Shown piece after piece: positions 42,335-50,192 of a stretch of 64,000 nt of DNA. Source of the stretch: Flectobacillus major DSM 103 (GTDB lineage Bacteria; Bacteroidota; Bacteroidia; Cytophagales; Spirosomataceae); the NCBI RefSeq assembly GCF_000427405.1, contig NZ_KE386491.1, positions 727,001 through 791,000 on the forward strand. The letters are read 5' to 3'. Each line of letters begins with the position of its first letter. Position 1 is the stretch's first letter. The notes beneath the pieces are model-generated. The model ran no database searches, was not told where the DNA came from, and saw nothing but the letters and a program-made list of their open reading frames with translations. A program made the position numbers and the translations under genes.

Positions 42335-43235
42335 AGGTGTTCAGTATATGTTGCTTTCTTCTTTGTGTTTTGCCTTGATGAGTGCTTTGGCAAAAATATT
42401 GGGGCGACATTTACCTTCGGTCGAGCTAGTGTTTTTCAGAAATATTATTGGCGTTGTATTTATTGTATCTTCATTTTTAAAGAAACCATTACAACAAACT
42501 GGCGGTCGAGCAGGACTTTTGGTGCTTCGGGGCATGATGGGAACAGTATCGTTGTATACGCTTTTTTATTGTATTACCCATATTGGTTTGGCTCAGACAA
42601 GTACTTATGGACAGGCCTTTCCGATATTTTTAGCGATATTTTCGTATTTCTTTGTTAAAAATGACCGCCTCAATCGTAAGCAATGGATGGCCATAGGCTT
42701 GGGGTTTGTTGGGATTCTCTTGATTTTCAAGCCCGATATACATATTCCATTACGTCATCATTTGGCAGGGCTCAACTATGCTATCTTTACAGCAATGTCT
42801 TTTTTATCTATTCGAGAACTCAAAAAGTACTATGATACACGTATTGTGGTGCTTTCGTTTATGATAATAGGTGTTATTGCCAGTAGTATATCTATGATGC
42901 TAGGCGAAATCGTTCGTACCAATCAGTGGGATTTTTTTATTGGCAAATTTGTAATGCCTCAAGGTATTCAGTGGCTTTGGGTTTTGTTAATGGGCTTGTT
43001 GGCAATGGGTGTACAGATATTCAATACTTTGGCTTTGGGTGCCGAAAAGGCGGGTGTTGTGGGTGTAGTAAGTTATAGCAGTATTGTTTTTGCTCTTATT
43101 TTAGGAGCATTACTAGGCGATACACTACCCGACAATGTCACCTTGATGGGAATTGGCTGTATTATTGTCAGTGGTATTATTATTTCACTCAAGCGAGAAA
43201 ACCCCGAGACCAAGGCTATCGAAGGCACAACATGA
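42324..43235 (+). CDS. EamA/DMT-superfamily inner-membrane transporter
   Basis: The 303-residue protein has ten predicted hydrophobic helices in two EamA repeats. Repeat 1 holds MLLSSLCFALMSALAKILGR and VELVFFRNIIGVVFI, while GLVEAETS-like repeat 2 features are represented by ALGAEKAGVVGVVSYSSIVF. Relatives export amino acids, nucleosides or other metabolites; no substrate can be assigned. The start at 42324 overlaps the VOC gene by 11 bp. The coupled VOC enzyme may act on the exported compound, which is conjecture. Confidence 0.9.
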   Translation: MKNKGVQYMLLSSLCFALMSALAKILGRHLPSVELVFFRNIIGVVFIVSSFLKKPLQQTGGRAGLLVLRGMMGTVSLYTLFYCITHIGLAQTSTYGQAFPIFLAIFSYFFVKNDRLNRKQWMAIGLGFVGILLIFKPDIHIPLRHHLAGLNYAIFTAMSFLSIRELKKYYDTRIVVLSFMIIGVIASSISMMLGEIVRTNQWDFFIGKFVMPQGIQWLWVLLMGLLAMGVQIFNTLALGAEKAGVVGVVSYSSIVFALILGALLGDTLPDNVTLMGIGCIIVSGIIISLKRENPETKAIEGTT

Positions 43236-43273
43236 TTTTTATTATATAACCCTTTTACTCAATGCCATTCTTC

Positions 43274-44086
43274 ATGAAATACCTGCTTCTTTGCCTTTGT
43301 AGTATCTGTTTGATAACAAGTTGTAAACAGGCCAACCGATTTGAAACGGCTACCAGCGATACGCTGAGCTATTCGTTTAAAACGTATGAAAAACACAGTA
43401 AAAACTGCCTTCGTCCCGACTCGGTATGTGCTACCGTAAAATTTGACCATCCTGTTTTTGAGCAGGTTGCTCTCAATCAAGCTGTAGAAAATGAAATGAT
43501 GGCTATTTTTCATGACGAGGCCGATAGTACCAAGTCAAAGCCTCATTCTTTTGACGATATTGCTAATCCTTTTGTCGATGAATACGACAAAGTGATTGCA
43601 GAAGGTAAGCAGTTTACCGAAGAAATCAACGAGAAAAACCCCGGTGGTTTTTTTGCTATGCCTTGGTATATGGAAGGTAATATGAAGGTATTTCGCCAAA
43701 CTGACACCTATATTATGTTGCATACCAATACCAACTGGTTTATGGGAGGGCCACATCCCATAAGTATGGAGTATTACTATGTGTTTGACCGTCAGAGTTT
43801 TAAAAGAGTTCTTTTAGAAGATTTGTTTATCAAAGGATATGAACGTAAGCTTTTGGAAATAGCTGAAAAGAAATTTAGAGAAAATGAAAAACTCAAACCT
43901 GCCGATAAATTAGATGATTTGAATGGATATTTCTTTGAAAACGAGAAGTTTATATTGAACGATAATTTTGTACTAACCGAAAAAGGAATTAAGTTTTTGT
44001 ATAATGTTTACGAAATAAAAGCCTATGCTGCTGGTATTACCGAGCTGGAGCTGAGTTACGAATCGTTAAAGGGGATATTAAAATAG
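43274..44086 (+). CDS. DUF4163/DUF3298 (PdaC/RsiV-like) lipoprotein
   Basis: The 270-residue protein begins with MKYLLLCLCSICLITSCKQA, a lipoprotein signal with lipobox ITSC. The mature part follows the DUF4163-DUF3298 order: an N-terminal region with TVKFDHPVFEQVALNQAV, then NTNWFMGGPHPISMEYYYVFD and LFIKGYERKLLEIAEKKF, and the closing ELELSYESLKGIL. These domains occur in deacetylase-associated and anti-sigma-type exported proteins; catalytic residues for deacetylation are not evident here. It follows the EamA gene by 38 bp on the same strand and may share its transcript. Confidence 0.85.
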   Translation: MKYLLLCLCSICLITSCKQANRFETATSDTLSYSFKTYEKHSKNCLRPDSVCATVKFDHPVFEQVALNQAVENEMMAIFHDEADSTKSKPHSFDDIANPFVDEYDKVIAEGKQFTEEINEKNPGGFFAMPWYMEGNMKVFRQTDTYIMLHTNTNWFMGGPHPISMEYYYVFDRQSFKRVLLEDLFIKGYERKLLEIAEKKFRENEKLKPADKLDDLNGYFFENEKFILNDNFVLTEKGIKFLYNVYEIKAYAAGITELELSYESLKGILK

Positions 44087-44087
44087 A

Positions 44088-44116
44088 AAGGTGACGCAAA
44101 TTGTATGCATCACCTT
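44088..44116 (+). terminator. Hairpin after the DUF4163 lipoprotein gene
   Basis: The stem AAGGTGA-GCA / TGC-TCACCTT with one mismatch overlaps the region directly after the stop codon. There is no T-tract. Confidence 0.45.
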
Positions 44117-44181
44117 CACTTGCGTAAGAGGTAAGTGAGAATTCACTTTCAATGAACTATTAATTTGCAGGGGTAGTTTTA

Positions 44182-44304
44182 TTATGAATAATGCTTGGTG
44201 TTAGAGTCTTGAGGGCTGGACGATGTAAAACGCAATAGATTTATTAATAAATATAGCCCTAAACCAAATAGAAAAAGAGCTAAAATAGGAAGTAACAACT
44301 GCAT
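44182..44304 (-). CDS. Candidate 40-residue single-span membrane microprotein
   Basis: On the minus strand an ATG frame of 40 codons encodes MQLLLPILALFLFGLGLYLL followed by INLLRFTSS and a polar Gln/Asp/Asn/Lys tail. It is one transmembrane helix with a positive residue at its end and a short hydrophilic C-terminus. A TAGCTTTG -7 element (plus-strand 44335-44342) lies about 30 bp upstream. It fills an otherwise empty 382-bp gap. Nothing like it was recognised, so its reality rests on the promoter, the hydrophobic pattern and the lack of any overlapping gene. Conservation would decide. Confidence 0.4.
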   Translation of the reverse strand: MQLLLPILALFLFGLGLYLLINLLRFTSSSPQDSNTKHYS

Positions 44305-44334
44305 GAGATGAGTTTTGTTTGCTTTAAACTTATT

Positions 44335-44342
44335 GCAAAGCT
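44335..44342 (-). promoter_or_regulatory. -7 element upstream of the microprotein candidate (minus strand)
   Basis: CAAAGCTA on the plus strand reads TAGCTTTG on the minus strand, an exact TAnnTTTG match followed by C. A TTG lies 15 bp further upstream (plus-strand CAA at 44358-44360), slightly closer than the usual 17-23 bp. Confidence 0.45.
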
Positions 44343-44468
44343 ACGGACTAAATTAATTCAATGATAGGGTATAAATACCTGTTTTTCGGAAAAGTGCTTT
44401 TTTTTTATAACAAAATTAAAATTAATTAAATATCTGATTTTTAGCAAATTATAGTGTTTTTGTAAAAA

Positions 44469-44801
44469 ATGATAACTTGGCAAGATTTTGAAAACGTAGA
44501 AATACGTGTTGGAACAATCGTAGAAGTACGTGATTTTCTGCAGGCTAAAAAGCCTGCTTATCAACTAATTATTGACTTTGGAGAAGCTTTGGGCTTGAAA
44601 CGCTCTTCGGCACAAATTACCAAGCTCTATACCCATGACGAATTGCTAGGGAGGCAGGTTGTATGTGTTACTAATTTTCCGCCAAGACAAATTGCTAATT
44701 TCTTTTCAGAAGTATTAGTTACAGGATTTGAACGCAACGATGGCGAAATTGTACTGACATCGGTAGAACGACCCGTACCCAATGGCTCAAGACTTTGTTA
44801 A
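44469..44801 (+). CDS. csaA: CsaA-like tRNA-binding protein
   Basis: The 110-residue protein is a free-standing EMAP/Trbp111-type OB-fold: MITWQDFENVEIRVGTIVEV, then the YQLIIDFGEALGLKRSSAQI stretch, and the C-terminal GEIVLTSVERPVPNGSRL that is diagnostic for CsaA. CsaA binds tRNA and has been described as a secretion-related chaperone in Bacillus; in Bacteroidetes the role is not established. It is a single gene, separated from the metal cluster by 111 bp that contain a -7 element TAACTTTG at 44855-44862. Confidence 0.9.
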   Translation: MITWQDFENVEIRVGTIVEVRDFLQAKKPAYQLIIDFGEALGLKRSSAQITKLYTHDELLGRQVVCVTNFPPRQIANFFSEVLVTGFERNDGEIVLTSVERPVPNGSRLC

Positions 44802-44854
44802 GATTTATTAACAAATATTAACGACTCAATCTAACAAGCTATTTATTAGTTTAT

Positions 44855-44862
44855 TAACTTTG
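44855..44862 (+). promoter_or_regulatory. -7 element at the head of the metal-handling cluster
   Basis: TAACTTTG followed by CA is an exact TAnnTTTG match, 51 bp before the first gene of the cluster. No good -33 TTG was found. Confidence 0.45.
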
Positions 44863-44912
44863 CAGAGTTATTTGTTTTAGCTACATACTTGTATAATTAA
44901 CCTCTGCAAATC

Positions 44913-45296
44913 ATGAAGACGCTCTTTTACAAACGAATCACATATATTCCTTTATCCATTGGTATTTGGGTATTGGCTAGTAGTTTTGGTTTAGTTGAGC
45001 CATCAACTGTGTTGCGTACACGCTCAAATTATGCCGTACAAAAGCATGATTCTATAGATGTGGTTGTTCTTACCAAAAAAGAGCTTATTGCTGAAAAAGA
45101 AAAAGGTCAAAATATTCATAAAACTCCTCAAGAAAACGAGGAACAAACCCCCAATAATACAGTAGCCAATTCGTTGATACAATGGATTGCCAATGGAGTA
45201 AAGGTAGCTGTTGAGCAATTAGTACTTACATTGACCAATCTGGCTAAATTTTTATTGATAACCTTATTGAAATTGTTTTCTACTAGATTGATTTAA
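44913..45296 (+). CDS. Unrecognised small membrane-associated protein heading the metal cluster
   Basis: The 127-residue product has an N-terminal hydrophobic segment (YIPLSIGIWVLASSFGLVEP) that could be a signal peptide or anchor, a polar middle rich in Lys, Glu, Gln and Asn (residues about 40-85), and a C-terminal amphipathic-to-hydrophobic region (ANGVKVAVEQLVLTLTNLAK and LLITLLKLF). I do not recognise a family. It ends 3 bp before the HYC_CC_PP gene, so the two are almost surely co-transcribed, which links it to metal handling by context only. Confidence 0.65.
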   Translation: MKTLFYKRITYIPLSIGIWVLASSFGLVEPSTVLRTRSNYAVQKHDSIDVVVLTKKELIAEKEKGQNIHKTPQENEEQTPNNTVANSLIQWIANGVKVAVEQLVLTLTNLAKFLLITLLKLFSTRLI

Positions 45297-45299
45297 TAG

Positions 45300-45737
45300 A
45301 TGAAATCCTTTATAACTCGCATATTTTGCTTTATTATGGCTTTGCAAGTGCTTTTTTCAAGTACGGGCTTTGCTATGAACGAGCATTATTGCAAAATTAA
45401 AGGAGAGAAAGTTTGGTCTTTTACCAAGAAAAATGCCTGTTGTTCTACCAAAGAAAAACAGCAGTTTAACAACCAAAAGCCTAGTTTTAAAAAAACAAAA
45501 TGCTGTGGCGATAAAGTTGTTTATAATAAAATTTCGGCCGAGTCTACTCATGCTAATAGTGGAGAAAATTTGGCTAAAAATACTCCTTTGGATTGGGAAT
45601 GCTTTGTTCCTGCTATCGTTAGTCTAAGAAACGAACTATTACCAATAGAGTGTGCTTCTGTAATCTTCTATCATTCTCCTGCACCGCCATTAACAGGCCG
45701 ACAGGTGCTTTTGTTTATCCAATCTTTTCTTATTTGA
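45300..45737 (+). CDS. HYC_CC_PP family exported protein
   Basis: The 145-residue protein has a signal peptide (MKSFITRIFCFIMALQVLFS, cleaved near GFA) and the three landmarks that name the family: EHYCKIKGEKVWS near residue 29, CC pairs in NACCST and KCCGD, and the PAPPLTGR motif near the C-terminus. The function is not established; members lie next to TonB-dependent receptors, and the His/Cys content suggests binding of a soft metal such as copper. It is 3 bp downstream of the first cluster gene and 80 bp upstream of the TonB receptor. Confidence 0.85.
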   Translation: MKSFITRIFCFIMALQVLFSSTGFAMNEHYCKIKGEKVWSFTKKNACCSTKEKQQFNNQKPSFKKTKCCGDKVVYNKISAESTHANSGENLAKNTPLDWECFVPAIVSLRNELLPIECASVIFYHSPAPPLTGRQVLLFIQSFLI

Positions 45738-45817
45738 TATTAGTATAACTTTTGGTACTCAATAAACGTGTTTATTGAGCTATTTTCATTTACCTATATA
45801 TCAAAATAAGAATTATC

Positions 45818-48076
45818 ATGAATCAAAATAAATATTTTATTGCCAGCAACTTACGAGCTTTTTGGGTTGTTAATATACTTTTGTTAGTAGGGGTACAAGC
45901 CCATTTTACTTTGGCTCAAAGTGTAGTAAAAGGAATAGTCCTCGAACGGAAATCTGCTACAACAACCGAGCCTCTTATTGGGGCTAGTGTTCGTTGGTTA
46001 AATGCCAAAAATGGTGTTTTGACTGACATTGATGGCAATTTTACTATTGCCAAACAGCCCGAAAATCATCAGTTAGTAGTAAGTTTTGTAGGGTACAGAA
46101 CAGATACACTGATGGTACATAGTACACAATTCATCCAAGTGTTTTTGGAAAATGCAGGACAACTGCAAGAAGTAACCGTAACTACGTCTCCTTCACAAAT
46201 AGATAGACTCAACCCCATGCAAACTGAGTTTATCAATACCAAAACCCTCGCTAAGGCCGCTTGTTGTAATTTGTCTGAAAGTTTTGAGACCAATGCCTCG
46301 GTTTCGGTAAGTTACGCCGATGCTATTACTGGTTCTAAACAAATTCAAATGCTTGGGCTTTCGGGTAATTATGTACAAACCAATGTTGAAAATATTCCTA
46401 GTATTCGAGGATTAGCTACCACTTTTGGGCTCAATTATATTCCTGGGACTTGGATTGCCTCGATTGATGTTGGAAAAGGGGCTAGCTCGGTTATTAACGG
46501 CTACGAGTCGATGACAGGAGCGTTGAATATTGAGTTACAAAAACCCGACGATGCTGAAAAGTTGTATGTCAATACCTATTTGAATTCATTTGGACGAGGC
46601 GAAATTAATGTCAATACTGCCAAAAAGCTCAATGACAGATGGTCGGTAGGCTTGTTGACACATGGTTCTGGGCAAAGTATTTCAATCGACCAAAATGGCG
46701 ATAGTTTCAGAGATGTTCCTCTGTTTGGCTTAGCCACTGTGCAAAATCGCTGGAAATACCAATCAGAACGAATGATGGCACAATTTGGCATAAAAGGGCT
46801 GTACGAAAATAGAACAGGAGGGCAAGATGCCTCTAAATTGGTAGGCAAGCCTGTATATGAGTTTGGTAATACAACACAACGTATAGAAGTGTTTGGAAAG
46901 ATAGCTCAGTTATTTCCTCAAAAACCTTACAAAGGTTTAGGCTTAATTGTAAATACCTTAATTCATGATGCTGATGCCTATTTTGGGCTTACTTCAAGGG
47001 CATATTCGGGTATGCAAAAAAGTTTTTATAGTAACTTGATATACCAAAATATCATAGACAATACTAATCATACCTACAAAATAGGAGCAAGCTTTTTGCT
47101 TGATAATTACAAGGAAAAGTTTTTAGACTCAACCTTTGCTCGTAACGAGGTAGTGCCAGGAGTATTTGGAGAATATACGTTTACAATTCCAGAAAAATTG
47201 GTGATAGTAGCTGGTGGAAGGGTTGATTTTCATAATTTGTATGGCACTCGTTTTACGCCTCGTATTCATGCCAAATATGATGTTTCGAGCAATAGCCATT
47301 TGCGGGTAAGTGCTGGTAAAGGCTGGAGAATGCCCAATGCTTTTGCCGAAAACTTTGGTATGCTAGTCAATTCTCGACAGGTAAAAGTGGAAGAAGTACT
47401 TCGCCCAGAGGAGTCCTGGAACTACGGTGTGAGTTTGAGCAATGATTTTAAAATAGCAGGTAGAAATGCCAATTTTACCGTAGATTATTACCGTACCAAT
47501 TTCCAAAATCAATTGATTGTAGATATGGAATCCTCAGATTATGTACGGTTTTATAATCAAAGAGGTAGAAGTTTTTCTAATAGTTTTCAGGCAGAACTAA
47601 ACTACTCGCCTCTTAAACGATTAGAGGTAAAATGGGCTTATCGCCTATTTGATGTACAAAATGATATTAGAACCGAATCGGGAGCTTTGACTTTGTTGCC
47701 AAAAATGTTTGTCAATCGTGACAGAATCCTATTTAATGCTGCTTATGCTACTAAGTTTGACAAGTGGAAATTTGATTTTACTTGGCAGTGGAATGGCAAA
47801 AGGAGAATTCCCGATGTGTCTGAAAATCATGTGCATACGGTGTCATCGGTGCCTGTGTATGCTCCTGCCTTTTCTAATATCAATGCACAAGTTACCCGAG
47901 GATTCTATAAATGGGAACTGTATGTTGGGGGCGAAAACCTAGGTAATTTCAAACAAAAAAATCCTATTTTGGCTGCCAACGACCCTTTTAGTAAGGCTTT
48001 TGATGCCTCGATGGTTTGGGGGCCTATTACTGGCCGTATGGTGTATGTTGGGATGCGCTGGAAAATCCCCAAATAA
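45818..48076 (+). CDS. TonB-dependent receptor of the metal cluster
   Basis: The 752-residue outer-membrane protein has a signal peptide cleaved near LAQSV, a carboxypeptidase-like N-terminal domain (LIGASVRWLNAKNGVLTDIDGNF), a plug domain with GKGASSVINGYESMTGALNI and a shorter barrel than the SusC proteins, ending in YVGMRWKIP. A CC pair (KAACCNLSESF, near residue 148) sits in the plug. No SusD partner follows; instead there are two metal-binding proteins, so it probably imports or handles a metal or metal complex. Copper is the best guess from the Cys-rich company, but this is inference. Confidence 0.9.
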   Translation: MNQNKYFIASNLRAFWVVNILLLVGVQAHFTLAQSVVKGIVLERKSATTTEPLIGASVRWLNAKNGVLTDIDGNFTIAKQPENHQLVVSFVGYRTDTLMVHSTQFIQVFLENAGQLQEVTVTTSPSQIDRLNPMQTEFINTKTLAKAACCNLSESFETNASVSVSYADAITGSKQIQMLGLSGNYVQTNVENIPSIRGLATTFGLNYIPGTWIASIDVGKGASSVINGYESMTGALNIELQKPDDAEKLYVNTYLNSFGRGEINVNTAKKLNDRWSVGLLTHGSGQSISIDQNGDSFRDVPLFGLATVQNRWKYQSERMMAQFGIKGLYENRTGGQDASKLVGKPVYEFGNTTQRIEVFGKIAQLFPQKPYKGLGLIVNTLIHDADAYFGLTSRAYSGMQKSFYSNLIYQNIIDNTNHTYKIGASFLLDNYKEKFLDSTFARNEVVPGVFGEYTFTIPEKLVIVAGGRVDFHNLYGTRFTPRIHAKYDVSSNSHLRVSAGKGWRMPNAFAENFGMLVNSRQVKVEEVLRPEESWNYGVSLSNDFKIAGRNANFTVDYYRTNFQNQLIVDMESSDYVRFYNQRGRSFSNSFQAELNYSPLKRLEVKWAYRLFDVQNDIRTESGALTLLPKMFVNRDRILFNAAYATKFDKWKFDFTWQWNGKRRIPDVSENHVHTVSSVPVYAPAFSNINAQVTRGFYKWELYVGGENLGNFKQKNPILAANDPFSKAFDASMVWGPITGRMVYVGMRWKIPK

Positions 48077-48209
48077 AGAACCCTAAGCATAAAAAATATC
48101 AAGAGAGTAACGTATTTCGCTGATTATCAATTTTTAATCACTGATTGGCTCACTTGTTACATTACTTTCGTTTTTCTTCAATTAATAAACAATTTAAAAA
48201 AACTACCCA

Positions 48210-48443
48210 ATGAAAAAAATCGTTATAGGTATGCTATTAGCCACAACAATGATGGCTTGTGGAGGCAAAGAAACCGCCAAAGAAGAAACAACAACTGTAA
48301 AAGCAGACTCGACATCGAATGTAGCCAGTAGCGACTCGGCCGCTTATCAGTGTCCTATGAAATGCGAAGGCGAAAAAACATATACTCAGGCAGGCAAATG
48401 CCCAACTTGTGGTATGGATTTGGCCGAAGTTAGTAAGAAGTAA
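48210..48443 (+). CDS. Lipoprotein with heavy-metal-binding domain (HMBD)
   Basis: The 77-residue protein has a lipoprotein signal with lipobox MMAC (near residue 17), a low-complexity Thr/Ser/Lys linker and the heavy-metal-binding domain YQCPMKCEGEKTYTQAGKCP followed by TCGMDL. The CPM and CPTCGM motifs are those of HMBD domains found at the ends of copper-efflux CusB/CusA-type proteins. It should bind a soft metal in the periplasm. It is 133 bp after the TonB receptor and 37 bp before the HMA protein on the same strand. Confidence 0.88.
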   Translation: MKKIVIGMLLATTMMACGGKETAKEETTTVKADSTSNVASSDSAAYQCPMKCEGEKTYTQAGKCPTCGMDLAEVSKK

Positions 48444-48480
48444 TAACGGTAAGATTTTCTCATTTTAACAAAATAAAGCC

Positions 48481-48822
48481 ATGAAAAAAATCGCATTAAT
48501 TTGGGCATTCTTAATGATAGGTTTTTACACTTTTGCAGACAATCCTGCTATTGTAAAAATCAAAACCTCTGCTGTTTGTAGTATGTGCAAAGAGCGTATC
48601 GAAAAAAAACTAGCCTTTACAAAAGGAGTGAAGGATGTAAACTTAAATTTGGAAGACAAGGTAGTTACCGTAACATATAATGCTAAGAAAACGTCGGTAG
48701 ATGCTTTGAAGAAAGTTATTGCTGAAACAGGCTATGATGCCGACGATGTGCAGAAAGATGAAACTTCGCACAGTAAATTACCGAGTTGTTGCCAAAAAAG
48801 TAGCACAGGGATGAAACATTAG
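48481..48822 (+). CDS. Exported heavy-metal-associated (HMA) domain protein, MerP/CopZ-like
   Basis: The 113-residue protein starts with a signal peptide (MKKIALIWAFLMIGFYTFAD) and carries an HMA ferredoxin-like domain: VKIKTSAVCSMCKERIEKKL with the CxxC metal site, VKDVNLNLEDKVVTVTYN and LKKVIAETGYDADDV. A Cys/His-rich tail (SCCQKSSTGMKH) adds likely ligands. It probably carries copper or a similar metal in the periplasm. It is the last gene of the cluster and is followed by a terminator. Confidence 0.9.
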   Translation: MKKIALIWAFLMIGFYTFADNPAIVKIKTSAVCSMCKERIEKKLAFTKGVKDVNLNLEDKVVTVTYNAKKTSVDALKKVIAETGYDADDVQKDETSHSKLPSCCQKSSTGMKH

Positions 48823-48845
48823 GCCCCATCTTTGTTGTTAGTACT

Positions 48846-48882
48846 ATAGACACTTGCTTCGTTGAAACGAACAGGTGTCTAT
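48846..48882 (+). terminator. Terminator of the metal cluster
   Basis: The stem ATAGACAC / GTGTCTAT is extended inward with one bulge by TTCGTT/AACGAA and followed by TATTTTTATT, 24 bp after the HMA stop codon. Confidence 0.75.
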
Positions 48883-48913
48883 TATTTTTATTACTCAATA
48901 AAACCTTAACATT

Positions 48914-49387
48914 ATGTTTCCAAATATTGGTATCTCACCCGAACACTTAAAGGCCGTATCAACATTGTTGAATGTATTATTGGCCGATGAATATGTCTTG
49001 TACACAAAAACTAGAAATTATCATTGGAATGTAACAGGCCCACATTTTAGCGAATATCATAGCTTTTTTGAAGAATTATATACCGCTACAGATACGACTA
49101 TCGACGATATTGCCGAGCGGGTTCGTGCATTAGGACATTATCCGATTGCGTCTTTAGGTGATTTTTTGGCTGTAACTCGTTTGCTAGAAACCAAGCACCA
49201 ACAAAGCTCTGCTACCGAAATGTTACAGGAATTACTAAACGACCATGAGTCTTTGATTCGATTGATTAGACAAGATATTGGTAAAACAGGAGACGAGTTT
49301 GGAGATGAAGCTACAGCCGATTTCTTGACAGGTTTACTTGCCGATCACGAAAAAATAGCATGGAAACTTAGAGCTTATTTGTCTTAG
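48914..49387 (+). CDS. dps: Dps family ferroxidase / DNA-protection protein
   Basis: The 157-residue ferritin-like protein shows the Dps ferroxidase ligands: RNYHWNVTGPHFSEYHSFFE (His near residue 37, Asp/Glu in FEELYTATDTTIDDIAERVR) and the late GLLADHEKIAWKLRAYL. Dps dodecamers store iron using hydrogen peroxide and protect DNA under stress. Length is typical and the N-terminus is short, without an obvious DNA-binding Lys tail. It lies right after the metal cluster but behind its terminator, so it is probably a separate transcript with a related metal or oxidative theme. Confidence 0.93.
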   Translation: MFPNIGISPEHLKAVSTLLNVLLADEYVLYTKTRNYHWNVTGPHFSEYHSFFEELYTATDTTIDDIAERVRALGHYPIASLGDFLAVTRLLETKHQQSSATEMLQELLNDHESLIRLIRQDIGKTGDEFGDEATADFLTGLLADHEKIAWKLRAYLS

Positions 49388-49625
49388 AGGACTGCTTGAG
49401 GCTTAGTAATTACCTGTCAATGAGTTAGTTGATGAGTAATTGCTTTATTAGGGTTTATAAAAAATACACACAAAAAGTATTACGGTTTTATCAGAAATCC
49501 CTTTGGGGATGCTTTGTCAATAATAGTGTTTTTCTTGACACCCAACCGCTATCGTGGTTTGGGAAAATACCCAATATACAATTTTTTGCTTATGTACTAA
49601 GCAGGCCATAATCAAACTTCAATAT

Positions 49626-50063
49626 ATGCACTTTGTTATCAAAACCCTCGTGAATCAATCTCTTCAAAGTGTATGGAATGGATTTGATTTAGACCTATTT
49701 AATGTATTGTCACCACCCTTTCCACCTGTCAAGGTACTTCGGTTTGATGGTTGTATGAAAGGCGATATTGTGGCATTAGAGCTCAACTTTATTTTGTTTA
49801 AACAAGTCTGGGAATCGGAAATTATAGAGCAAAATAGTGGCTCGACCGAAATTTATTTTATTGACAAAGGCACAAAGTTACCATTCTTCCTCCGTTACTG
49901 GCACCATCGCCACAGAATTATATCGGAGCAAAGCCAGACTTATATAATTGATGACATAACCTTCAAAACACCAAATATTCTATTGGATATTGTTTTTTAT
50001 CCAGTGCTGTATTTACTGTTTTTATACAGAAAACCAATTTATAAGCGAGTATTTAGTAGATAA
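49626..50063 (+). CDS. SRPBCC (START-like) ligand-binding protein
   Basis: The 145-residue product fits the SRPBCC/cyclase-dehydrase fold seen in many small Bacteroidetes proteins: VNQSLQSVWNGFDLDLFNVL at the start, PPVKVLRFDGCMKGDIVALE, and FRYWHHRH-type segment LRYWHHRHRIISEQSQTYII followed by a hydrophobic end. It would bind a hydrophobic ligand in a central cavity; none can be named. The start at 49626 is chosen because the 24 upstream codons lack resemblance. The C-terminal helix (LLDIVFYPVLYLLFLYRKP) is hydrophobic enough to touch the membrane. Confidence 0.8.
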   Translation: MHFVIKTLVNQSLQSVWNGFDLDLFNVLSPPFPPVKVLRFDGCMKGDIVALELNFILFKQVWESEIIEQNSGSTEIYFIDKGTKLPFFLRYWHHRHRIISEQSQTYIIDDITFKTPNILLDIVFYPVLYLLFLYRKPIYKRVFSR

Positions 50064-50087
50064 GTTTTTATAAGAAAAACACCAATG

Positions 50088-50119
50088 AAAATCCGCCCAA
50101 TTTGCAAAGGGTGGATTTT
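50088..50119 (+). terminator. Terminator after the SRPBCC gene
   Basis: The stem AAAATCCGCCC / GGGTGGATTTT (one G-T pair, 10-base loop) with a TT tail, 25 bp after the stop codon. Confidence 0.75.
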
Positions 50120-50192
50120 TTGCTTTATTTCGTTATAAAATCATCCACGGCATGGTTTAAATCTACCATGTTACAGACTAAACTTTTTTCAA

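Noticed and set aside
49429-49611. 60-codon open frame after dps
   Set aside because: No resemblance to any family, overlaps the region leading into the SRPBCC gene and shows no start context; treated as chance.
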